Source: Chromobacterium piscinae
GTDB lineage: Bacteria > Pseudomonadota > Gammaproteobacteria > Burkholderiales > Chromobacteriaceae
DNA: 64,000 bases
Assembly (NCBI RefSeq): GCF_021129175.1
Contig: NZ_JAJOHV010000058.1
Span: forward strand, 1 to 64,000
Direction of reading: 5' to 3'
Part shown: positions 1 through 8,935 of the stretch, piece by piece
Numbering within the stretch: position 1 is the first letter of the stretch
Layout: each line of letters starts with the position of its first letter
The notes under the pieces: generated by a model
Databases searched by the model: none
Told to the model about the DNA's origin: nothing
What the model saw: only the letters and a program-made list of their open reading frames with translations
Made by a program: the position numbers and the translations under genes

Positions 1-562
1 CTGCATGGACGACCTTGATTTCCCTTCCATATAATTTTATTTTATAAAAATATATACATTTCAAATATATGGTGCTCAACAATGGCCGCCGAAGTCAAAC
101 AAAATATTCATTTTGACAATGCGTTAATTATTTATTTTCCCATGTCATCAATGCCAATCAAACACTAATCCAAGCAGGGCTTGACCTCCCATGCAGTTCC
201 CGCCATATCGCCTATAGGTAACATTGAAAGCCATATCGAAAACCTGACTTTCCCTGAACCGCCGCACGCCGATTAACAACCCATCATCCGCGTTCTCGAC
301 CGGGAATACCTGTACCTGGACTGGAACCTGGACCTCCCCCGCCATCCGCTTGCTGGCTGTCGCGATAACGCCACAGCGACTGGCTGCTAGAGTCTATGCT
401 GCCCAAGATCCGCCAACTGCCGATGTTGCTCGCTACCGCGGAAGAAGTAGATATGGAGGAAAAAGATCAGGGCACCCTAAAGCGGGCCAATAGCCAGCTG
501 CGCACGCTGGGCCGGCAGTGACAGGATGCGTGCAGCCCATACGCCGGACCGAAGCGGGCCGC
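1..562. other. AT-rich, gene-poor left end
   Basis: No convincing gene lies here. The first ~180 bases are strikingly AT-rich, unlike the GC-rich remainder. A 65-codon frame on the minus strand (148-345) and a 41-codon frame on the plus strand (396-521, ending LRTLGRQ) are open but have no good ribosome site and no family I recognise. The plus-strand frame may be the tail of a decayed gene. The base composition suggests the edge of an acquired or degraded segment that continues to the left of the window. Confidence 0.5.
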
Positions 563-1489
563 TCAGGCCTCCAGCCGCGATAGGCCGGGCAGGGTCGCGA
601 AGCTGCTGTCCCGCACCGTCTGCACGAAATCCTGCATATAGGCGCGATCGGCGTCGTCCTCGCGCAGCGCCGCGTACAGCTCGCTGCGCAGCTTCTCCTC
701 CCCCACCTGGCGGGCCACCACGTAGCCGCGCTCCAGATACGGCTGCACCGCCCAGTACGGCAGCACCGCCACCCCGCGCCGGCTAGCCACCAGCTGGATG
801 ATGGCGATGGTCAGTTCCGCGGTGCGGCGCGCGGGATTGACGCCGGCCGGCAGCAGCAGCTTGCGCAGCAGGTCCAGCATCTCGTCGGCCACCGGATAGT
901 GGATCAGCGTCTCAGCGGCGAAATCCTCCGCTCGCCACGCCGTTTTCGCCGCCAATGGATGCTCGCGCGCGGCGATACCCACCATCTCATAGGAAAACAA
1001 CGGCAGATGGACCACCCCTGCCTGCGGCTCCGCCTCGGACACGATGGCGAGATCGGCGCGGTCGCTGAGCAGCAGGCCGACAGGATCGGCGTGAAAACCG
1101 GACACGATGTCCAGTTCCACCGCTGGCCAGTTGCGCCGAAACTGGTCCATCGCCGGCATCAGCCAATCGAAGCAGGTATGGCACTCCACCGCCACCCTCA
1201 CCTCGCCGGCCTCGCCCTGGCGGATGCGCGCCAGATCTCGCTCCGCCGTCGCCACCTGGGCCAGCAAATCCCGCGCCAGCCGCAACAGCCGCTCGCCGGC
1301 CGGTGTGAAGCGCAAGGGCTGGGTCTTGCGCTCGAATAGCGTCAGACCATAGGCGGCCTCCAGCTGCTTTAGCTGATGCGACAGCGCCGATTGCGTCAGA
1401 AACACCCGCTGCGCCGCCTGCGACACGCTGCCGGTTTCCGCCAATGCCAGCAAGCTCTTCAAATGCCTCAGCTCCAGCACGCTCATCAT
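563..1489 (-). CDS. metR: MetR, LysR-family activator of methionine biosynthesis
   Basis: A LysR-type DNA-binding regulator of about 308 residues. In E. coli MetR activates metE and metH with homocysteine as co-effector. The N-terminal winged helix-turn-helix (about residues 1-60, containing [13 protein letters not shown]) is followed by a substrate-binding domain. The stretch [15 protein letters not shown] matches the MetR-specific segment around residue 100, and PLRFTPAGE follows the HTH as in E. coli MetR. The gene is divergent from metE with about 100 bases between them, the classical arrangement. In-frame ATGs at 1498, 1489 and 1486 are all possible starts; 1489 was chosen because a short GGA lies just upstream. 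The C-terminus is slightly shorter than in E. coli. Confidence 0.93.
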   Translation of the reverse strand: MMSVLELRHLKSLLALAETGSVSQAAQRVFLTQSALSHQLKQLEAAYGLTLFERKTQPLRFTPAGERLLRLARDLLAQVATAERDLARIRQGEAGEVRVAVECHTCFDWLMPAMDQFRRNWPAVELDIVSGFHADPVGLLLSDRADLAIVSEAEPQAGVVHLPLFSYEMVGIAAREHPLAAKTAWRAEDFAAETLIHYPVADEMLDLLRKLLLPAGVNPARRTAELTIAIIQLVASRRGVAVLPYWAVQPYLERGYVVARQVGEEKLRSELYAALREDDADRAYMQDFVQTVRDSSFATLPGLSRLEA

Positions 1490-1589
1490 CGATTCCATTC
1501 ATGTTGAACAGCAAAATAATGAGTTTGAATCATACACCGCAATGACAGATGCTTGTTCCATCACGACAAGACAAAACAGGAGCGCACGC
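1490..1589. promoter_or_regulatory. Divergent metR/metE control region
   Basis: About 100 bases separate the two divergent starts, and MetR sites are expected here. I do not find an exact TGAA-N5-TTCA MetR motif. An inverted TTCA-TGT-TGAA lies across the metR start near 1497-1507. A clear Shine-Dalgarno AGGAG at 1578-1582 serves metE. Confidence 0.45.
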
Positions 1590-3872
1590 ATGAGCCACCC
1601 CACCCACCTGCTCGGCTTCCCCCGCATCGGCGCCAAGCGCGAACTGAAAACCCTGCTGGAAAACCATTGGAAGGGCGAGCTGGACGAAGCGGCGCTGCTG
1701 CAGGGCGCGAAGGAGCTGCGCCAGAAGCACTGGCTGCTGCAGAAAGGCGCCGGCGTAGAGCTGAGCCCGGTCGGCGATTTCTCGCTGTACGACCACGTGC
1801 TGGACGCCCAGCTTTTGGTCGGCGCCGCGCCGCCGCGCTTCGGCTTCGACGCGGCTACGCTCACCACCGCGCAATATTTCGAACTGGCGCGCGGCAACGC
1901 CGCCCAGCCGGCGCTGGAAATGACCAAGTGGTTCGACACCAACTACCACTACCTGGTGCCGGAATGGCGAGCCGACACCGCCTTCGCCGCGCAGCCCGAA
2001 CGCCTGCTGTCCCAGATCCGCGAAGCGCGCGCGCTGGGCGTGGCCGCCAAGCCGGCGCTGCTGGGGCCGCTCAGCTTGCTGTGGCTGGGCAAGGCCAAAG
2101 GCGAGCCTTTCGACAAGCTGTCGCTGCTGCCCGGCTTGGTGGCCGCCTACCGCGAACTGCTGGCAGCGCTGCGCGCCGCCGGCGCGGAATGGGCGCAGAT
2201 CGACGAACCCATCCTGGCGCTGGATCTGGAGCCGGAATGGCTGGACGCCTTCGCGCCGGCCTACGCGCAATTGGGCCCGTCCGCGCCCAAGCTGCTGCTG
2301 GCCACTTACTTCGGCGACGTGTCCGCGCACGCGGCGCTGCTGAAATCGCTGCCGGTGGCCGGCCTGCACCTTGACCTGGTCCGGGCGCCGGAACAGATCG
2401 CGGCTTTCGCCGCCGATTACCCAGCCGACAAGATACTGTCCGCCGGCATCATAGACGGCCGCAACATCTGGCGCGCCGACCTGTCCGCCCTGCTCGCCCG
2501 CCTGCGGCCGCTGGCGGAAGCGTTGGGAACCCGGCTATGGCTCGCTCCCAGCTGCTCGCTGCTGCACAGTCCTTTCGACGCCGCCGCGGAAACCGCGCTC
2601 GACCCCGAATTGAAAACCTGGCTGGCTTTCGCCGTGCAGAAGCTGAACGAGCTGAAAACGCTGAAACGCGGGCTGGAGGAAGGACGCGCCGCCGTCTCGG
2701 ACGAGCTGGCCGGCAGCGATTTCGCCCGCTCGCAGCGCCAAACCAGCTCGCGCATCCACAACCCGGCGGTGGCCGAGCGGCTGGCAGCCTTGCCGGCCGG
2801 CGCGGACCGCCGCGCCAGCGCCTATCCAGTCCGCGCCGAGCGGCAACAAGCCTGGCTCAAACTGCCGCCTTTGCCCACCACCACCATCGGCTCCTTCCCG
2901 CAAACCCCGGCCATCCGCGCCAGCCGCGCCGCGTTCAAGAGGGGAAAGCTGCCCGCCGCCGATTATCAGCAGGCGATGGAGAAGGAAATCGAGCTGGCGA
3001 TCCGCCGCCAGGAGTCGCTGGGGCTGGACGTGCTGGTGCATGGCGAGGCCGAGCGCAACGACATGGTGGAATACTTCGGCGAACAGCTGGCCGGCTTCGC
3101 CTTCACCGCCGGCGGCTGGGTGCAAAGCTACGGCAGCCGCTGCGTGAAGCCGCCCATCATCTTCGGCGACGTCGGCCGCCCGGTTCCGATGACCGTCGAC
3201 TGGGCGCGCTACGCGCAAAGCCTGACCGCCAAGCCGGTGAAGGGCATGCTGACCGGCCCGGTCACCATCCTGCAGTGGAGCTTCGTCCGCGACGATCTGC
3301 CCAGAAGCGCAGTCTGCCGCCAGATCGCGCTGGCGCTGAACGACGAGGTGCGGGATCTCGAGGCCGCCGGCATCCGCGTGATCCAGATCGACGAACCGGC
3401 GATACGCGAAGGCCTGCCGCTGAAGCGCGCTGACCGCGACGGCTACCTGGCCTGGGCCGGAGAGGCCTTCCGCCTGTCCAGCAGCGGGGTGGACGACGCG
3501 ACGCAGATCCACACCCATATGTGCTACTCGGAATTCGGCGACATCCTGCCGGCCATCGCCGCCTTGGACGCCGACGTGATCACCATCGAAACCTCGCGCT
3601 CCGACATGGAGCTGCTGACGGACTTCGGCCGCTTCCGCTATCCCAACGCCATCGGCCCCGGCGTCTACGACATCCACAGTCCGCGCGTGCCGTCCGCCGG
3701 CGAAATCCGGGCTTTGCTGGACAAGGCGCTGAAGGTGATTCCGGCCGAGAGGCTGTGGGTGAATCCGGACTGCGGCCTGAAAACCCGCGGCTGGACGGAG
3801 GTGGACGCCGCGCTGGCGGCGATGGTGCAGGTCAGCCTGGAGTTGAGGGAACAACTGGCGCAAGCCGCGTAG
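1590..3872 (+). CDS. metE: Cobalamin-independent methionine synthase
   Basis: 5-methyltetrahydropteroyltriglutamate-homocysteine methyltransferase, which makes methionine without B12 in the cytoplasm. About 760 residues, close to E. coli MetE (753). The protein opens with [14 protein letters not shown], the typical N-terminal signature. The C-terminal catalytic half shows the zinc-ligand segments [22 protein letters not shown] and [12 protein letters not shown]. The frame is open further upstream (from 1542), but the 1590 ATG has AGGAG at proper spacing and matches the family N-terminus. It is divergent from metR, which probably activates it. Confidence 0.97.
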   Translation: MSHPTHLLGFPRIGAKRELKTLLENHWKGELDEAALLQGAKELRQKHWLLQKGAGVELSPVGDFSLYDHVLDAQLLVGAAPPRFGFDAATLTTAQYFELARGNAAQPALEMTKWFDTNYHYLVPEWRADTAFAAQPERLLSQIREARALGVAAKPALLGPLSLLWLGKAKGEPFDKLSLLPGLVAAYRELLAALRAAGAEWAQIDEPILALDLEPEWLDAFAPAYAQLGPSAPKLLLATYFGDVSAHAALLKSLPVAGLHLDLVRAPEQIAAFAADYPADKILSAGIIDGRNIWRADLSALLARLRPLAEALGTRLWLAPSCSLLHSPFDAAAETALDPELKTWLAFAVQKLNELKTLKRGLEEGRAAVSDELAGSDFARSQRQTSSRIHNPAVAERLAALPAGADRRASAYPVRAERQQAWLKLPPLPTTTIGSFPQTPAIRASRAAFKRGKLPAADYQQAMEKEIELAIRRQESLGLDVLVHGEAERNDMVEYFGEQLAGFAFTAGGWVQSYGSRCVKPPIIFGDVGRPVPMTVDWARYAQSLTAKPVKGMLTGPVTILQWSFVRDDLPRSAVCRQIALALNDEVRDLEAAGIRVIQIDEPAIREGLPLKRADRDGYLAWAGEAFRLSSSGVDDATQIHTHMCYSEFGDILPAIAALDADVITIETSRSDMELLTDFGRFRYPNAIGPGVYDIHSPRVPSAGEIRALLDKALKVIPAERLWVNPDCGLKTRGWTEVDAALAAMVQVSLELREQLAQAA

Positions 3873-3888
3873 GCCGCGGCGCGAAAGA

Positions 3889-3914
3889 CGACGCCCCGGC
3901 AATGCGGGGCGTCG
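3889..3914 (+). terminator. Terminator-like hairpin after metE
   Basis: A perfect 10-bp stem (CGACGCCCCG / CGGGGCGTCG) with a 6-nt loop begins 16 nt past the metE stop. There is no T-tract, so termination is plausible but not certain. It may also separate metE from the convergent sixA. Confidence 0.55.
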
Positions 3915-3941
3915 GACAGGGGCAGGGGGAAGGTTCGGGGT

Positions 3942-4400
3942 TCACGGCTCGAGCATCCCCGGCGTCAGCATCAGCTTCAGCCTGACCTGCTCATAACCGC
4001 CGCGCTCGCGGCGATTCAGCCACCATACCGAGCCCTTCTTCACGCTCCACATCTGCTGCTGCTCCGACAGCAGCCGCGCCGCCAGCCAGCCGATGTAGGG
4101 CTGATGGCCGGCCACCACCACCGTGCGTCCCGCCTCCGGCCAGCCCACGGCCTGCAATACCTCGTCCACGTCCGCGCCGGGGTTCAGCTCCGGCATCACC
4201 TCGTAACTCTTGGCCAGATAGGCGGCCGTCTGCTGCGAGCGCTTCGCTTCCGACGCCAGCAGCAGGTAGTCGTCCGGCAGCCTGTCGCGCAGCCAGGACG
4301 CCATCCGGCTGGCCTGCTGCTGTCCGCGCCGGGTCAGCGCTCGCGCCAGATCGTCGATGCCGTCCTCGGCCTCGGCGTGGCGCCACAAAATCAGATCCAT
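3942..4400 (-). CDS. sixA: SixA-type phosphohistidine phosphatase
   Basis: A 152-residue member of the histidine phosphatase (phosphoglycerate mutase-like) superfamily. E. coli SixA removes phosphate from phosphohistidine proteins, including a phosphotransferase-system carrier. The catalytic RHG-type motif appears as WRHAEAE at residues 6-12, and the second active-site histidine lies in AGHQPYIGWL at about residues 97-106. EAKRSQQTA provides the usual arginine. Length and motif order fit SixA. It is convergent with metE and probably a single gene, since lrgB is 63 nt upstream on the same strand. The cellular substrate here is inferred only from the family. Confidence 0.85.
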   Translation of the reverse strand: MDLILWRHAEAEDGIDDLARALTRRGQQQASRMASWLRDRLPDDYLLLASEAKRSQQTAAYLAKSYEVMPELNPGADVDEVLQAVGWPEAGRTVVVAGHQPYIGWLAARLLSEQQQMWSVKKGSVWWLNRRERGGYEQVRLKLMLTPGMLEP

Positions 4401-4463
4401 GTCGTTCTCCTTATGACTGCGCGCCGGTCTGTCCCGATGCCGGGCCCTGCGCGCCCCCGCATG

Positions 4464-5168
4464 CTAACCGAGCCCGAGCGCCCGCACCAGCCATGGCAGC
4501 GCCAGCGCGGTGAACACGCCGTTCAGCCCCATCGCCAACCCGGCGAAGGCGCCCGCGGTCTCCGACAGCTGGAACAGCCGGGCGGTGCCGATGCCGTGCG
4601 CGGAAACCCCGGTGGCCACCCCCAGCAGCATGTCGTCGTCCCAGCCCAGCAGCTTGAACAGCGGCGGCGCCATCACCGCGCCGACGATGCCCGACACGAT
4701 GACGAACATCGCCGCCAGCTCGGGCGAGCCGCCCAGGCCGCCGGCCAGGCTCATCGCGATCGGCGTGGTCACCGCGCGGGTGGCCAGCGCCGCCAGCACC
4801 GGCTGATCGAAGCCCAGCCACCAGCCCAGGCCCGCCGCGCTGATCATGCCGACCAGGCCGCCAGCGGCGATGCTGGCCAGCAAGGGAAACGCCGCTTTCT
4901 TCAAGCGCGCCAGATTGCCGTACAAGGGCACCGCCAGCGCCACCGTCGCCGGCCCCAGCAGCAACTGGATGAAACGGGCGCCGTTCATGTATTGCTGATA
5001 GGTGCTGCCGCTCAGCAGCAGCCAGGCCAGCACAAACAGCACGCCCAGCAGTACGGGATTGGCCAGCGGATGGCCATGGCCCCGGCGATGTCCAGCCAGC
5101 GCCAGCCGGTAGGCCAGCAAGGTGACGAAAACGCCGGTCAGCGGCGAGTCCAGCCAGGCCGCCGTCAA
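4464..5168 (-). CDS. lrgB: LrgB/CidB-family membrane protein
   Basis: About 234 residues, highly hydrophobic with many predicted membrane helices. The family signatures ATRAVTTPIAMSLAGGLGG, VIVSGIVGA and GVSAHGIGTARLFQ are those of LrgB/YohK proteins, the partners of LrgA holin-like proteins that modulate murein hydrolase export or metabolite transport. No ATG fits. A TTG at 5168-5166 overlaps the lrgA stop codon and lies behind a GGGAGGGGG purine run, so translation is probably coupled to lrgA. The exact transported substrate is not evident from sequence. Confidence 0.85.
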   Translation of the reverse strand: MTAAWLDSPLTGVFVTLLAYRLALAGHRRGHGHPLANPVLLGVLFVLAWLLLSGSTYQQYMNGARFIQLLLGPATVALAVPLYGNLARLKKAAFPLLASIAAGGLVGMISAAGLGWWLGFDQPVLAALATRAVTTPIAMSLAGGLGGSPELAAMFVIVSGIVGAVMAPPLFKLLGWDDDMLLGVATGVSAHGIGTARLFQLSETAGAFAGLAMGLNGVFTALALPWLVRALGLG

Positions 5169-5509
5169 TGCCCCCTCCCGCGTAGCAGCAGTTTCAAAAC
5201 CAGCCCGGTGGCCAACAGCGTGGCCAGCGAGGAGGCCAGCATGATCAGCGCCAACTGCCAGCCATGCGCGCGCAGCATCGGCGCGTAGGCCAGCAGCGCG
5301 CCGCCGGCCGGGATGAACAACAGCGACATGTGGCTGAGAAAGCGAGGCGCCTCGCGCTGCAGGGTCTCCGGCACCGAGCGGCGCAGCCACAATGTGGCGA
5401 ACAGCAGCAACAGCCCCATCACCGGGCCCGGCATCGGCCAGCCCATCCAGCGCACCAGCGCCTCTCCGGCCAGTTGGTAGCCCAGCAGCCATAACAGCAG
5501 GTCCAGCAT
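5165..5509 (-). CDS. lrgA: LrgA/CidA-family holin-like protein
   Basis: A 114-residue integral membrane protein with about four helices. The motifs LGYQLAGEALVR, MPGPVMGLLLLF and SLLFIPAGGALLAY are typical of the CidA/LrgA family, which is proposed to form holin-like pores or to assist export of small molecules with LrgB. The start is an ATG with a strong GGAGGGG upstream; the frame stays open further upstream but that part has no family similarity. lrgB follows with the stop and start overlapping, giving a two-gene lrgAB operon divergent from ubiC. Confidence 0.87.
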   Translation of the reverse strand: MLDLLLWLLGYQLAGEALVRWMGWPMPGPVMGLLLLFATLWLRRSVPETLQREAPRFLSHMSLLFIPAGGALLAYAPMLRAHGWQLALIMLASSLATLLATGLVLKLLLRGRGH

Positions 5510-5711
5510 ATGCCCTCCCCTCCAATGCACGAAAAACCTGCCCGCGATCGTTTTCCGGCAGCGGCTGCTTTCCGCCCGCGCATGCCCTGCCGGCCGGACT
5601 GCGCCGCTCGAAAAAGACCGCGGACAGGTTCCAAGCATGATAACGGCAAGTCCCTGCGCCGGGTATCGCCGCAGGCGACAAGCCCCCGCGGCTTTTGGCA
5701 TAATGCGCGCC

Positions 5712-6236
5712 ATGGTAAACGATGCCCTGTGGCGCGCCGCGCCCCCCGCCCTGACCGACTCCCTTCTGGACTGTCTGACCGAGCCCGCCTCGCTGAGCCT
5801 GCGGCTGCAAGCCGGCGGCCGCCGCTTCGCGGTGACCGTGCTCAGCCAGGGCGAAGACCACGTCCTGGCCGACGAAGCCGAAGCGCTGGATCTGGCCGAA
5901 GGCGAGCCGGTATACGCCCGCCACGTGCTGCTGACCCTGGACGACGCGCCGGTGGTGTTCGCCCGCAGCGCCGCCCGTCCCGACTGTCCGGCCTGGCTGC
6001 CGGTGCTGCGGCGCGGCAGCCGCTCGCTGGGCTTGACACTGTTCGGCGAACTGCCCGAACTCGTCCGCGACCCGCTGCGCTACGCGCTGCTGACCGGCGG
6101 CCATCCGCTGGCCGCCACCGCAGCCCGCGTTCAAACCGCGGCCGGCTACCCGGCCCGCCGCTGCCGCTTTTTGCTGGGCGGCTCGCCGCTGCTGCTGACC
6201 GAGCTGTTCCTACCCACACTGGAGGAATTTCTGTGA
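5712..6236 (+). CDS. ubiC: Chorismate lyase
   Basis: Converts chorismate to 4-hydroxybenzoate plus pyruvate, the first committed step of ubiquinone synthesis. About 174 residues (E. coli 165). The family hallmarks are YARHVLLTLDD followed by a phenylalanine-arginine pair in VVFARSAARP, and the C-terminal LTELFLPTL carrying the catalytic glutamate. ATGs at 5703 and 5712 are both usable; 5712 fits the family length. The stop codon overlaps the ubiA GTG start, so the two enzymes that act in sequence are translationally coupled. Confidence 0.9.
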   Translation: MVNDALWRAAPPALTDSLLDCLTEPASLSLRLQAGGRRFAVTVLSQGEDHVLADEAEALDLAEGEPVYARHVLLTLDDAPVVFARSAARPDCPAWLPVLRRGSRSLGLTLFGELPELVRDPLRYALLTGGHPLAATAARVQTAAGYPARRCRFLLGGSPLLLTELFLPTLEEFL

Positions 6237-7108
6237 TCTCTCTCGCCGTCGTACGCGACCGCTACGAAAACTACCGTCAGTTGATGCGTTGGGACAAGCC
6301 CATCGGCACCCTGCTGCTGCTGTGGCCGACACTATGGAGCCTATGGATCGCCGCCAACGGCAGGCCGCACCTCTCCATCGTCGCCATATTTTGCCTGGGC
6401 ACGTTCCTGATGCGCTCTGCCGGCTGCGTGATCAACGATTACGCCGACCGCGATTTCGATGCCCACGTCGCCCGCACCAGCCAGCGCCCATTCGCCCGGC
6501 GCGCGGTCAGCGAGAAAGAAGCGCTGCTGCTGACGGCCATCCTTGTCGCGCTGTCTTTCCTGGTGGTGCTGCCGCTGAACACGCTGACCAAGCTGCTGAG
6601 CGTACCGGCCCTACTGGTGGCGGCCAGCTATCCGTTCACCAAACGCTTCTTTCCGATGCCCCAAGCCTATCTGGGCATCGCATTCTCCTTCGGCATTCCG
6701 ATGGGCTTCGCCGCCGAGACCGGTGCCGTGCCCACCTTGGCCTGGCTGCTGCTGCTGGCCAACCTGTTCTGGGTGGTGGCCTACGACACCGCCTATGCGA
6801 TAGCGGACAAGCCGGATGATCTGAAAATCGGCATCAAAACCGCAGCCATCACTCTGGGCGACTATGACGTCGCTTGCGTGATGGTCTGCCACGCCATTTT
6901 TCTGGCGATGATGTGCGGCATAGGCGCGCATCTAGGACTGGCCTGGCCGTACTATCTGAGCCTGGCCGCCGCCGCCGCGCTGATGGCTCTGCAATACCGC
7001 GACATCAAAGACCGCGACCGCGCAAAGTGCTTCCGGGTGTTCCTTGAGAACAACCGCGTCGGCGCGGTAGTGTTCGCCGGCGTGGCGCTGAGCTACTGGC
7101 TGGGCTGA
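6233..7108 (+). CDS. ubiA: 4-hydroxybenzoate polyprenyltransferase
   Basis: Integral membrane enzyme that prenylates 4-hydroxybenzoate with the octaprenyl tail, the second step of ubiquinone synthesis. 291 residues, against 290 in E. coli. The first aspartate-rich motif is NDYADRDFD (about residue 72) and the second is DKPDDLKIGIKT (about residue 190). Multiple hydrophobic helices follow throughout. A GTG start at 6233 overlaps the ubiC stop and follows GGAGGAATTTCT, an excellent ribosome site. The open frame extends far upstream across ubiC but has no family similarity there. Confidence 0.94.
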   Translation: MISLAVVRDRYENYRQLMRWDKPIGTLLLLWPTLWSLWIAANGRPHLSIVAIFCLGTFLMRSAGCVINDYADRDFDAHVARTSQRPFARRAVSEKEALLLTAILVALSFLVVLPLNTLTKLLSVPALLVAASYPFTKRFFPMPQAYLGIAFSFGIPMGFAAETGAVPTLAWLLLLANLFWVVAYDTAYAIADKPDDLKIGIKTAAITLGDYDVACVMVCHAIFLAMMCGIGAHLGLAWPYYLSLAAAAALMALQYRDIKDRDRAKCFRVFLENNRVGAVVFAGVALSYWLG

Positions 7109-7267
7109 CAGACTGGCCAATATGCCATTTACAATAAATTACGCATCATTCAGCATCACGGGATGAACTTCGCCAGCCGGCGCGGCTCATAGCAAAGCCG
7201 GGCGCCAGCCCGGCGCCATAGCTTGGCTTTCCAATACCAATAAGCGACTTCCTGGAAGGTAAATACC

Positions 7268-7468
7268 ATGAAAAAACTGCTGACCGCTCTGATCGCTGCC
7301 GCTTTCGCCACTTCCGCCTTCGCCGCGCCGGCCGCTTCCGCCCCGGCCGCCGAGAAGAAAATGGAACACAAGGCCGAGCACAAGAAGCACCACAAGAAAA
7401 AAGCGCACAAGAAACACGCCTCCGGCGCCGCGCATCAAAAGCACAAGGCAGCCTCCGCCGCCAAGTAA
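7268..7468 (+). CDS. Small exported lysine/histidine-rich protein
   Basis: 66 residues with a clear signal peptide (MKKLLTALIAAAFATSAFA, cleavage after AFA at about residue 19). The mature part of about 47 residues is low-complexity Ala/Lys/His (for example KKHHKKKAHKKH), giving a very high positive charge and several histidines. This composition recalls periplasmic acid-shock (Asr-like) proteins, but the similarity is compositional and I do not assign a family. A ribosome site GGAAGG lies upstream and a strong terminator begins 15 nt after the stop, so it is a monocistronic gene. A role in acid or metal stress is only a guess. Confidence 0.75.
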   Translation: MKKLLTALIAAAFATSAFAAPAASAPAAEKKMEHKAEHKKHHKKKAHKKHASGAAHQKHKAASAAK

Positions 7469-7483
7469 GCCGCGCCAGACGCG

Positions 7484-7510
7484 AAAAAGCTCCCGAAAGG
7501 GAGCTTTTTT
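7484..7510 (+). terminator. Rho-independent terminator
   Basis: The stem AGCTCCC / GGGAGCT with a GAAA loop is flanked by A5 on the left and T6 on the right. It ends the small cationic protein gene and, read on the other strand, could also serve the convergent gene at 7531-7968. Confidence 0.9.
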
Positions 7511-7530
7511 CATTGGGCCGGTCAGCGCCT

Positions 7531-7968
7531 TCAGCGCACGCTGAACGGCAGCAGATACGCCGCCTTGCCCGCCTTCAACTCCACCTGCCAGTCGCGGCTG
7601 CCGCTGACGCACATCGGCAGAATCGCCCGGGCCTTCCATCCTTCGCCGTCGCGAACGAAAGTGTAGCGGTTGAAGCCCATGTCCATGTCCGGCATCGTGA
7701 AGTCGGCGGTCGGGGCGGCATCCGCCGCCACGCCGTCCAGCCGGATCTCGAAAGGCTGGCCGTGGGACGGCCTGGCGGAAAAACGCAGCGCGCCGCCGCC
7801 CGGCAGCGCGCAGGCGCCGCGCTCGATATCGCAGGACAAAACCTGAGCCGCCGGCGCGGCCAGCTGCCTGTTATGCAGATACCAGTAGTAGATCAGGCCG
7901 AATTTGACGGCTCCGAAGGCCAGCAGCGCCGCGCCCAGGATCAGCAGCTTGCGCTGCTTGGCCGTCAT
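7531..7968 (-). CDS. FixH/YtkA-like membrane-anchored protein
   Basis: 145 residues with one N-terminal membrane segment (about residues 8-30, LLILGAALLAFGAVKF...) and an extracytoplasmic domain. Within that domain, FTMPDMDMGFNRYTF followed by GWKARAILPMC and RDWQVEL follows the pattern of FixH/YtkA-like domains (a Met-rich MPxMxMG turn, then a beta-strand ending in a W). The methionines and the cysteine of PMC could bind copper, though that is inference. It overlaps the upstream Nudix gene by ATGA, so it is the last gene of that minus-strand block. The function is unknown. Confidence 0.7.
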   Translation of the reverse strand: MTAKQRKLLILGAALLAFGAVKFGLIYYWYLHNRQLAAPAAQVLSCDIERGACALPGGGALRFSARPSHGQPFEIRLDGVAADAAPTADFTMPDMDMGFNRYTFVRDGEGWKARAILPMCVSGSRDWQVELKAGKAAYLLPFSVR

Positions 7969-8900
7969 CGCCAAGCCCCCCGCATCAGCGCCACTCCATG
8001 GGCGCCGTGCAGGCGGGCCAAGTCCAGATCCTCGACGCTCATGCCGCCCAAGGCATACACCGGCAGCGGCACGCCATCGGCCAGACAGGCGGCGAAACCA
8101 TCCCAGCCCAAAAGCGCCGCGCCGGGATGCGTGACGGTAGGCGCCACCGGGCTCAATAGCGCGTAGTCCAGGCCCAATTCGCCTGCGCGCGCCAACTCGT
8201 CCGCACCGTGTATCGACGCGCCCACCCAGTCGAACGCCGGACGCGATTCCAGCGCGGCCAGGCGCGCGCCTGTCAGATGCGCGCCGTCCACCGGCCAGCC
8301 GGCGAGCCAGGCCGGATCGGCGTTGACCACCAGCTTGCCGCCGCGCGGACGGACGATGGCGGCGGCGCGGGCGACGAAATCGGCCAGCTCCTCGCGCCCC
8401 ATCCCATGTTCGCGCACCTGCACCATGCCCCAGTCGCGCTCGGCCAGCCGCGCCAGCTGCGCCTCGACGCCGATCTCGGCGGCGCAGGTGATCGCATAGC
8501 AGGCCGGCAGCTCCAGCGATTTCAGTATCGGCCCGTTGGCCGGCAGCATCGGCTCCACCGTGTACCGGCCCGGCCGCTGCCAGGCGAAAGACTGCGCCTC
8601 GCGCGGCTGCGGCTCGCCCTGCCAGTCCCAGATGCGGAAAAAGCGCAGGTGCACCGAAGCGTGCTCGTAATGGTGGATCTTGGTCAGCCACGGCGTGGCG
8701 GCGGTGACGATGATGCCCATTTCCTCGTGGAACTCGCGCTTCAACGCCTCCAGCGGCATCTCGCCCGGCTCCACCTTGCCGCCGGGAAACTCCCAGTAAC
8801 CGGCGTAGGGCTTGCCCTCCGGGCGGCTGCCCAGCATGAAACTGCCGTCCGGCCGCATCAGCGCGCCGGCTACCACGTCTATGATCTTGTCGCTCGTCAT
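7965..8900 (-). CDS. Nudix hydrolase fused to a ThiE/TenI-like domain
   Basis: 311 residues in two domains. Residues 1-130 form a MutT-type Nudix domain with the full box GGKVEPGEMPLEALKREF continuing HEEMGI, consistent with 8-oxo-dGTP or related nucleotide clean-up. Residues about 150-311 resemble thiamine-phosphate synthase/TenI (MVQVREHGM, VNADPAWLAGWPVDGAHLTG, ALGGMSVEDL). This fusion is known in proteobacteria, where the role of the second domain is unclear. The start at 8900 was chosen over an upstream ATG at 8939, which would overlap the neighbouring gene. Its stop overlaps the FixH-like start by four bases. Confidence 0.88.
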   Translation of the reverse strand: MTSDKIIDVVAGALMRPDGSFMLGSRPEGKPYAGYWEFPGGKVEPGEMPLEALKREFHEEMGIIVTAATPWLTKIHHYEHASVHLRFFRIWDWQGEPQPREAQSFAWQRPGRYTVEPMLPANGPILKSLELPACYAITCAAEIGVEAQLARLAERDWGMVQVREHGMGREELADFVARAAAIVRPRGGKLVVNADPAWLAGWPVDGAHLTGARLAALESRPAFDWVGASIHGADELARAGELGLDYALLSPVAPTVTHPGAALLGWDGFAACLADGVPLPVYALGGMSVEDLDLARLHGAHGVALMRGAWR

Positions 8901-8935
8901 GTCTTCAATCTGTATATGGGCGCATGCCGCCCGGG

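Noticed and set aside
148-345. A 65-codon minus-strand frame in the AT-rich left end
   Set aside because: Weak ribosome site, valine/glutamine repeats and no similarity; not supported as a gene.
1490-1589. An exact MetR site TGAA-N5-TTCA between metR and metE
   Set aside because: I could not find one; only an inverted TTCA-TGT-TGAA at the metR start is present, which does not match the usual motif orientation.
2535-3902. A 455-codon open frame antisense to metE
   Set aside because: It is a shadow of metE, without a ribosome site or known domain.
4464-6134. A 556-codon frame joining lrgB with upstream sequence
   Set aside because: The upstream part crosses lrgA and ubiC on the wrong strand or frame and has no similarity; the TTG at 5168 fits LrgB.
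5510-7108. A 532-codon frame extending ubiA upstream through ubiC
   Set aside because: Only the part from the GTG at 6233 resembles UbiA; the GGAGGA ribosome site confirms that start.
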